Origin: Pycnococcus provasolii
Taxonomy: Eukaryota > Chlorophyta > Pseudoscourfieldiophyceae > Pseudoscourfieldiales
Length of the DNA: 64,000 nt
Reading direction: 5' to 3'
Assembly (NCBI GenBank): GCA_049487715.1
Contig: CP150582.1
Coordinates: 186,001 to 250,000 of the forward strand
Program-made: the position numbers and the translations under genes
The notes under the pieces: model-generated
The model's database searches: none
What the model saw: the letters and a program-made list of their open reading frames with translations, nothing else
Told to the model about the DNA's origin: nothing
Shown: positions 58,116 to 64,000 of the stretch, piece after piece
Layout: each line of letters opens with the position of its first letter
Numbering within the stretch: the stretch's first letter is position 1

Positions 58116-58679
58116 TCAGAAGCTCGCTCTGGTCGGGTAGGACACCAGCAGCTTGCAATACTCGACCCCCGCTCGCCTGTGCTCGAGCATCGCCGGGTCC
58201 GCCTCGGTGACGGCGCCGTACTTCTTGGCAGCCTCGATGCTCGGGTAGCTCACCATGAACATCTCGTCAAACTCCTTCAACGGTTCGCCAATGAGAGTGA
58301 ACTTTATGTCGTGAATGTCCGTGCTCCTACCGATTCCGTAGTCCTTCATGAGCCCTTCCGCCCACCTGGCGTATTTCAGGTACTCGTCTTTTCCTCCCTT
58401 TTTGAACTTCAGCAGGTTGGTTATCGTGAACGGCTGGTTCTTCGGGATGTTGAGAAGATGGGCAACCTGCAGGAGGGACGGATCCGTCGTCTGCGTCGCC
58501 GGGCAGGTACGAAGGGCCGATAGGAGAAGCCTGAGCATCATCGTGATGGCCACGACGATGACGCCAATGAGTACCTTTTTCCCCCAGTTTCCATCCCAGA
58601 GCATGCAGACAGCAGTCATGCATGCTGCGTAGGAAATAATGGAGATAATAGCTGTGCGAACACCTCGCACAACCGTCAT
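58116..58679 (-). CDS. DUF1330-like (dimeric alpha-beta barrel) protein with N-terminal membrane helices
   Basis: 187 residues, ATG at 58679. Residues 8-60 contain two hydrophobic segments (AIISIISYAACMTAVCML; VLIGVIVVAITMMLRLLLSA). The soluble domain has PFTITNLLKFKKGGKDEYLK, FTLIGEPLKEFDEMFMVSYP and SIEAAKKYGAVTEADPAMLE, matching DUF1330/ABM-fold proteins, which are usually soluble and about 95 residues. The membrane-anchored form is unusual. No enzymatic role is established. Confidence 0.75.
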   Translation of the reverse strand: MTVVRGVRTAIISIISYAACMTAVCMLWDGNWGKKVLIGVIVVAITMMLRLLLSALRTCPATQTTDPSLLQVAHLLNIPKNQPFTITNLLKFKKGGKDEYLKYARWAEGLMKDYGIGRSTDIHDIKFTLIGEPLKEFDEMFMVSYPSIEAAKKYGAVTEADPAMLEHRRAGVEYCKLLVSYPTRASF

Positions 58680-59021
58680 CACTCACAGAGTGGTGTTTCT
58701 TTTACCAAACGAGGCTCACAGACTAAACGTAACCACGGTTACATTTTGCGTTTAAATGCGTTTGTGATTGTAAACGGTTACATTTGTAAACGGTTGGTAC
58801 AAGGCGAGCGTGCGGGAGCCAATACTGGAGGATTGACGAGTGCACTGGCAGGCTTCAGGGAGGGCCAGGAAGGCGAAGCTTCCCTCAGAGAACTCAGGGG
58901 GGAGGCGGCTCGGCTCGGCTTGGCTTGGCTTGGCGTCGTCCCTCCCCCCCCCCCCGGCTGCCCGCCCGGGGGGCGATCATTCTTATATTTACTTTTCACG
59001 CAAGTCAGCTCACTTGTGGTC

Positions 59022-60299
59022 ATGGAGTCATTATTGGGCGCGTCCCTTCGTTCGTGTTCCTCAGGAGGAGGAGGAGGATCATTATTGTCAACCTCCAGGG
59101 CACTCGCGGGGAAGACGGTTGGTCTTTACTTCAGCGCACACTGGTGTCCGCCTTGTCGGCAATTCACGCCCGTGTTGTCCTCGATCTACTCGCAGTTGGT
59201 GGAGATTGGAAAACCGTTCGAAATCGTGTTTATTTCCTCCGATAAGTCAGAAGAGCAATACAACGAGTATCTCGCGGAAATGCCGTGGCTCGCTGTGCCA
59301 TATGCCGCGCGTGATGTTAAAGACGCGCTCTCGAAGAAATACAAAGTCAGCGGAATCCCGTCACTCGTTCTCGTCGACGGGGACACGGGAAACACAATCA
59401 ACCCACAGGCGCGCGGCGCAGTCGCCTCAGAAGGGGCGGAAGGCTTCCCTTGGAAACCACTAGAAGTCGCGGAGGCGCTCGGACCTAACTTAGTCAAGGC
59501 GGATGGAACGACGACAGCACTCGCGGACCTGCAGGCGCGCAAAGGACACTTCGGAGTCTACTTCAGCGCGAGCTGGTGCGGACCGTGCCGAAGCTTCACG
59601 CCGAAACTAGTCGAGGCGTACAACAAACTCAACAAGAACAACCAGCCGTTCGACATCGTACTCGTCAGCTCAGATCGCGACAAGAAGTCGTTCGACGAGT
59701 ACCTCGGACACATGCCGTGGCACGCCGTGCCGTTCGACGACGCCAACTTCGGAAAACGCACAGGCGCGCTCAGCGAAAAGTTCGAGGTGCAGGGCATCCC
59801 GCGCCTCGTCATCCTCGACAGCGACCTCAACATCGTTCGCAGCGATGCACGTGGCGCGGTCATGAAGGACGAAGACTGCTCGAACTTTCCCTGGCATCCT
59901 CCCGCCGTCGCCGACGTCGACGAGAACCCAGAGCCTCTGAACGAGGTTCCTTGCCTGGTGGCGCTCGTCGAGGAGGTGGACGAGGCGGAGCAGAAGGCGG
60001 TGCAGGATGCACTCACCGCGATCGCGACGTCTAGCAGCGGAAAGCCGAAAGACGCGGACGGTCGCGAGCTTCACTTCTTCTTCGCTGCAGAGGATGGCGG
60101 CATCGGTTCGCAGATTCGCCGTCTCGCGAAGGTGGGAAAGCCCAAGCAGGGCAAGGTGGACCTCGTGCTTCTCGACCTCGAGAACGCGCAGACGTGCACG
60201 GGAGGCTCAGGCACGGCGGAGGAGGTGGGTAAGCTGGCGGAGACGCTCGCGGCGAGTTTCGCGGACGGCTCGGCCACCTTCACCAACCTGCGTTCGTGA
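59022..60299 (+). CDS. Nucleoredoxin-like protein, two thioredoxin domains
   Basis: 425 residues, ATG at 59022. The first TryX/thioredoxin-like domain has LYFSAHWCPPCRQFTPVLSS (CPPC active site) and the cis-Pro region KVSGIPSLVLVDG. The second has VYFSASWCGPCRSFTPKLVE (CGPC) and KFEVQGIPRLVIL. A third, C-terminal domain (ELHFFFAAEDGGIGSQIRRL) lacks a CxxC. This is the architecture of plant and animal nucleoredoxin, a disulfide reductase that protects antioxidant enzymes and signalling proteins. No clear transit peptide. Confidence 0.92.
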   Translation: MESLLGASLRSCSSGGGGGSLLSTSRALAGKTVGLYFSAHWCPPCRQFTPVLSSIYSQLVEIGKPFEIVFISSDKSEEQYNEYLAEMPWLAVPYAARDVKDALSKKYKVSGIPSLVLVDGDTGNTINPQARGAVASEGAEGFPWKPLEVAEALGPNLVKADGTTTALADLQARKGHFGVYFSASWCGPCRSFTPKLVEAYNKLNKNNQPFDIVLVSSDRDKKSFDEYLGHMPWHAVPFDDANFGKRTGALSEKFEVQGIPRLVILDSDLNIVRSDARGAVMKDEDCSNFPWHPPAVADVDENPEPLNEVPCLVALVEEVDEAEQKAVQDALTAIATSSSGKPKDADGRELHFFFAAEDGGIGSQIRRLAKVGKPKQGKVDLVLLDLENAQTCTGGSGTAEEVGKLAETLAASFADGSATFTNLRS

Positions 60300-61698
60300 G
60301 AAGTAGCAGCTGAGTCGCTGGTAGAAGAAAATCAAAACCAATCAAACGGGATGTGATATTTTTTTAAGTAAAAGTAAAATGAATAAACTTGACTTCTATA
60401 TATATATATCTTATGAGCACAGACAGCACCTAAGCACACGTCGTAGGTACTGAGGCGTGCGTCCATCGCAACGTAACGTGTGTAACGTGTGCGTCGTGTG
60501 CGTGTGTATCGTACGACCCTGCACCTACCCTGCACCGTGACTGAATGAATTGAAAATGGGATCAAGTGACATCACGCGTGTAGACTGCTAAAAAAGACTA
60601 TGGTTATGCACATATAATCCAACGTTATAAAGGAGAGTCACCAAAATCACACGTCGCGTTTGTTGATCAGGTGTCAGGATCATAGATGAAGAAGGAGAGG
60701 GATAGGATGAGGCGACGTAGCAGAGCTTGGGAGGGAGCTCTGGCAGTCTGGGGAGTGCATGGTGAATGAAGGGCATGGACTGCGACGCCATCGTTAGGGT
60801 ACTTATGGAACCATTTTTGCATTAAAAAATATTGGCATAATTAAAAAAACTTATTGCTGCGCTGCGCTTCCACTACATACATAGTACTAGGAAGTACGTG
60901 GCCTGAAAGTGATTTGGCGTGCAAACAAGCGCTCAAACAAGTGCTGTAAGTTACCCGTGAGAGAAGTTTTTTATTTTCAGTTTTTGTTTTTTTTCCAATT
61001 TTTCTTGACAATTTTTCTTGACAATTTTTCTTGACAATTTTTTGGCAGTTTGGCAGCGCAGCCCAGAAGCTCCGCCCAGGCCCAGCCGGATTTCCCTCTG
61101 ACGGAGTGACTGACTTCTCCGCCGGCCGCTGTCGCGTAAACCTTTAGAGGTAGGTGCAAGGCGAAGAGGGCCCACCTCAGGTAGGAGTTGCAACGACTGG
61201 GCGCAGGCAGAGGCGCAGAGGCGCAGAGGCGCAGCGGGCCCCACGGCGCAACCCCACGGCCACGGCGCAGCGGGTCCCACGGCGCACTCCCTGGTCAGTC
61301 CCCTCCCTCTTCTCTTAAAGGCTTAAGCACCTCACCTCGGCACCAGTCACCAGTCACCACAGACCAGTCGCTTCTGGTGGCGCGTGCACGTCACCAGTCA
61401 CCAGTCACCAGAACTCGTCATCACTAGCGGCTTTAGCGGGTACCTACTTATAAAGCAATAGTACGACTCGTCACAGTGCGCTCTGTGCTTGTTTGTGGCC
61501 GGCCGTCAGTCAGTGGTGAGCTCGAGCGTTTGTCAGTGAGCCTCCTGTTTGTTAGTACTATACTGCACTACTGTACACATCTTCGGCTTCATCTGCGGCT
61601 TCGGCTTAGGGTGCTTAGTGAGCAGCTCTCACTTGCGTTTTCACGAACGAATTAACGAACCAACGAACCAACGAACCAAGGCGGCGCCTCAAAGTACT
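60300..61698. other. Intergenic region with short tandem repeats
   Basis: No gene is seen in 1.4 kb. It contains TTTTTCTTGACAA three times (60998-61043), AGGCGCAG repeats (61200-61235), and ACCAGTC repeats (61338-61413) before the EGF/U-box gene. Confidence 0.55.
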
Positions 61699-63450
61699 AT
61701 GTCAGCTTGCACACTCCCTCTGAGAAGATGCCGCAACACGCTCATCCTGCTATGGTCACTCCTGTTCACAACTCTTTTCGTTTCCTCACAGGCTGAGCAC
61801 GTCGGGCTGTGCGACTGCCAGCCAGCCACGGGACTGCACGGCCTGGAGTGCGGGTACGGACGCGTCATGGCAAGGTTCGACCACGTCTCCGACCAAGTGG
61901 ACTTCGTCGTGCCGCTCAGCAACGCGCAGTGCTGCACACCGTGCCTCCCTAAAAACAGAACGAAGTTTCGCGCAAACGACCCCGTCGTCGCGGTCGCACA
62001 CCTCGGCTGCACGCAGGCGAACGACTACAACGGATTCATGTGCAACCCAGGCCAGTTTCTCGTCGGATTCCAAAACGCCGTGCCGCTGAAGAACTCGTTC
62101 TACTTCCCCGAAGGACGCGCGCAGTGCTGCTCACTCGGATACATCTTCGAGAGCCAGGCGCAGCCGCTTCTCCTGCAGACGTGCGCCGACTGCCAGCTTG
62201 ACGGCCTCAGCCTCAAGTACGGCAACCCAGGGTGCCTTGGCATGCCCAACGGAGGCGGTGCTTACGTCGGTTTCCGCAGCGCGCGCCTCGAAAAGAGCAC
62301 GAGCGGACTCGTTCCCGTCGCACCCGCAGAGTGCTGTGGGCTGTGCACGGCGGACGCGCTGCCGTCGGACCCGTGCAAGGCGCTTGGCGACTGTGGAGAT
62401 CATGGCTCGTGTGACAACGGCGTGTGCCAGTGCCTCGGCGGGTACACGGGAACCAGGTGCGACGTGCCGCCGCCAAGTTCGGGCGACAGCGACTCGAAGT
62501 CGGAGCAGTTTGCCAACTTTCTCAAGCAGGCGACGCTCTTCCTCCTCTCCGCCGTGGCCGGGTGCATGTGCTTCATATGCATGTGCTTCCCTCGCCACGC
62601 CATCGCAGAGCGCCGGCGACGAGGTGGCGACGAGGAAGAGCCGCTCATCGGCTCCGACGACGCCTCCGATGACGAGGACGACGAGGACGACGAGACGGAC
62701 TCGTCCGTTACGATGAGCCCTAGCGAGGGTGAGAGTGACGAGGACGACGACGAAGAGGACGACGACGAAGAGGATGGCGACGAAGATCACCAGGAAGTTG
62801 ATATGGAGGCTGGTGCTGGCGGCGACGCAACCTGCGCGGCGGCGTCGGAGGAGGAGATGAAGCAGAAGGGATCGCCGGCAACGCAAGCAGCGACGGGCAG
62901 CCTTTCCGCGCATCGCTCAAGGCGCGCGCATGCGGGGTCAGCATCTGGCGTGCGTGCATCTGTGCCAAAGGAATTCAAATGTCCAATCACCATGCGAACC
63001 ATGCGCGATCCCGTGGTGTGCGCCGACGGGTACACGTACGAGAGATCAGCAATTCAGCGCTGGCTTCGCGTGAAGCGCTGCTCGCCTTGCACGAACGAGC
63101 CTGTGACGAGTCGTCGACTCGTTCCGAACCATTCTCTGCGTGGGATGATTCTCGCGTTCAACGACAGCTACGGTCGTTGTGGCAAGGCTGCCGCGTCGAT
63201 TCGCAAAAACATGGAGAACGAACTTACCGACGGAGGCAAGGCGGTGGCGTTGGACGTGGAAGCTGACACACCGGCATCTGAGGCTCACGGTCCGAGCGCC
63301 TCGTTGGAGGCTCGTGATCGTGACGAGCCATCAGGCGCGGTTGACGAAGCTGCCACTGACGAAGCTGACGCGAATCCTGGCAGCAGCTCCGAGGGCGACG
63401 TCGAGCTCGCGCGCAATAGCAGTCGACAGAATAGCAGCCCTGAGCAGTGA
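61699..63450 (+). CDS. Transmembrane E3 ubiquitin ligase: Cys-rich ectodomain, EGF, U-box
   Basis: 583 residues, ATG at 61699. Signal peptide (LILLWSLLFTTLFVSSQA). A Cys-rich ectodomain follows, with three related segments each ending in a CC pair (NAQCCTPC, RAQCCSLG, PAECCGLC), then an EGF-like module at about 222-254 (GDCGDHGSCDNGVCQCLGGY). One membrane helix (about 274-297, Cys-rich) and a long acidic cytosolic stretch lead to a U-box at about 424-497: VPKEFKCPITMRTMRDPVVC, then GYTYERSAIQRWL, and LVPNHSLRGMI. The U-box core is complete, so E2-dependent ligase activity is likely. Plants have related U-box membrane proteins. Probably a receptor-like ligase. Confidence 0.85.
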   Translation: MSACTLPLRRCRNTLILLWSLLFTTLFVSSQAEHVGLCDCQPATGLHGLECGYGRVMARFDHVSDQVDFVVPLSNAQCCTPCLPKNRTKFRANDPVVAVAHLGCTQANDYNGFMCNPGQFLVGFQNAVPLKNSFYFPEGRAQCCSLGYIFESQAQPLLLQTCADCQLDGLSLKYGNPGCLGMPNGGGAYVGFRSARLEKSTSGLVPVAPAECCGLCTADALPSDPCKALGDCGDHGSCDNGVCQCLGGYTGTRCDVPPPSSGDSDSKSEQFANFLKQATLFLLSAVAGCMCFICMCFPRHAIAERRRRGGDEEEPLIGSDDASDDEDDEDDETDSSVTMSPSEGESDEDDDEEDDDEEDGDEDHQEVDMEAGAGGDATCAAASEEEMKQKGSPATQAATGSLSAHRSRRAHAGSASGVRASVPKEFKCPITMRTMRDPVVCADGYTYERSAIQRWLRVKRCSPCTNEPVTSRRLVPNHSLRGMILAFNDSYGRCGKAAASIRKNMENELTDGGKAVALDVEADTPASEAHGPSASLEARDRDEPSGAVDEAATDEADANPGSSSEGDVELARNSSRQNSSPEQ

Positions 63451-63593
63451 GCGAGCGACGCTGACGCTGCACAGAGCAGAGAAGCAACTTCTAAGATTAA
63501 CCTGAAATGAATGTAAGGTGTAATAAAGACAACAAAATGAGAGGGTTTAACGATAGATACAGTATATTGCATATTTTAGATGTTCAAATACTA

Positions 63594-63665
63594 CGGCACA
63601 GGCACGGCACAGCACGGCACAGCACAGACACAGCACGGCACATGCACAGCACGGCACAGCACGGC
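63594..63665. repeat. 5-bp satellite (RGCAC)n
   Basis: About fourteen GGCAC/AGCAC units with minor variants; the reverse complement of the array at 19436-19626. Confidence 0.9.
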
Positions 63666-63849
63666 CTATCATTGTACTGTATGGCTACGATAGAAGAGGC
63701 GTACGTACGTAGCACTTAACCAAAAGAAGAGGCGCAGGAAACAATTGGGGGTTTGGAATTTTTTTCTCGGGTCGATGCTTCGTATTTATTTCGGGGTTGG
63801 GACTTGTGGCTCCCATTTCTCGTTGGTGGAATCGTGGATAATAAATACT

Positions 63850-64000
63850 ATGGTGCATCGGAGCGCGCTTACTCTTCAGAGGAGGAGCCTCAGGTGTGTT
63901 TGCGTGCGTGTTAGTGTTTCACGTCGTTTGCTCTCGTCATCTCGGTCTTCTCTGCCTCACGCGTCGTCGTCATCGTCAGCGTCATCGTCGTCATCGAACG
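63850..64000 (+). CDS. N-terminus of a gene cut by the window end
   Basis: The ATG at 63850 opens a frame that runs to the last base. It encodes MVHRSALTLQRRSLRCVCVR and a Ser/Arg-rich stretch without acidic residues, typical of an organelle targeting peptide. The mature protein is outside the window. Confidence 0.5.
   Translation, partial: MVHRSALTLQRRSLRCVCVRVSVSRRLLSSSRSSLPHASSSSSASSSSSN

Overview
This is a GC-rich, compact nuclear segment of a photosynthetic eukaryote, most likely a small green alga of prasinophyte type. Evidence: two chlorophyll a/b-binding antenna genes, a plastid-lipid (fibrillin) domain protein, aerobic coproporphyrinogen oxidase, a plant-type bifunctional pantothenate kinase/phosphatase, plant-like RPL39 and uS8 genes, and TGTAA polyadenylation-like motifs just after several stop codons. 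Introns are few: only the first antenna gene, RPL39 and one small membrane-protein gene are clearly spliced. Genes alternate strand, with short divergent promoters and convergent 3' ends.

Layout. 0-6 kb: head-to-head LHC pair, the PANK2-type fusion gene and an uncertain small gene. 6.1-7.75 kb: a short Ty1/copia-type LTR element with identical LTRs and a 5-bp target duplication, inserted in a DDE transposase remnant. 8-16.6 kb: FHA-fibrillin protein, CPOX, cyclic-nucleotide-binding (Popeye-like) protein, PEX13, ribosomal uS8. 17-26.8 kb: ALDH-superfamily protein, EamA transporter, NDUFAF5-like assembly factor, Kelch protein, small spliced membrane protein. 27-28.4 kb: an AID/APOBEC-like deaminase. 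28.7-41.6 kb: two unknown proteins, PGAP1-like GPI deacylase, bestrophin-like channel, threonine synthase, PEX5. 42.4-45.8 kb and 53.8-57.2 kb: a family of surface proteins with seven-bladed FG-GAP propellers, one fused to a subtilisin. Between and after them: a Raf-like kinase, RPL39, an alpha/beta hydrolase, an XRCC3-like recombinase, a golgin-like protein and its duplicated 3' fragment, a DUF1330-like membrane protein, a nucleoredoxin, a transmembrane EGF/U-box protein, and a gene cut by the window end.

Themes. PEX13 and PEX5 are physically linked and act in the same peroxisomal import step. Clusters of TTAGGG-type telomere repeats lie in the promoters of many genes, including both ribosomal protein genes, which resembles plant telo-boxes. 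Many otherwise conserved genes are broken by single-nucleotide frameshifts. In most this looks like uncorrected assembly indels; in the FG-GAP family real decay is also possible. Gene models below that span two frames are marked as such.
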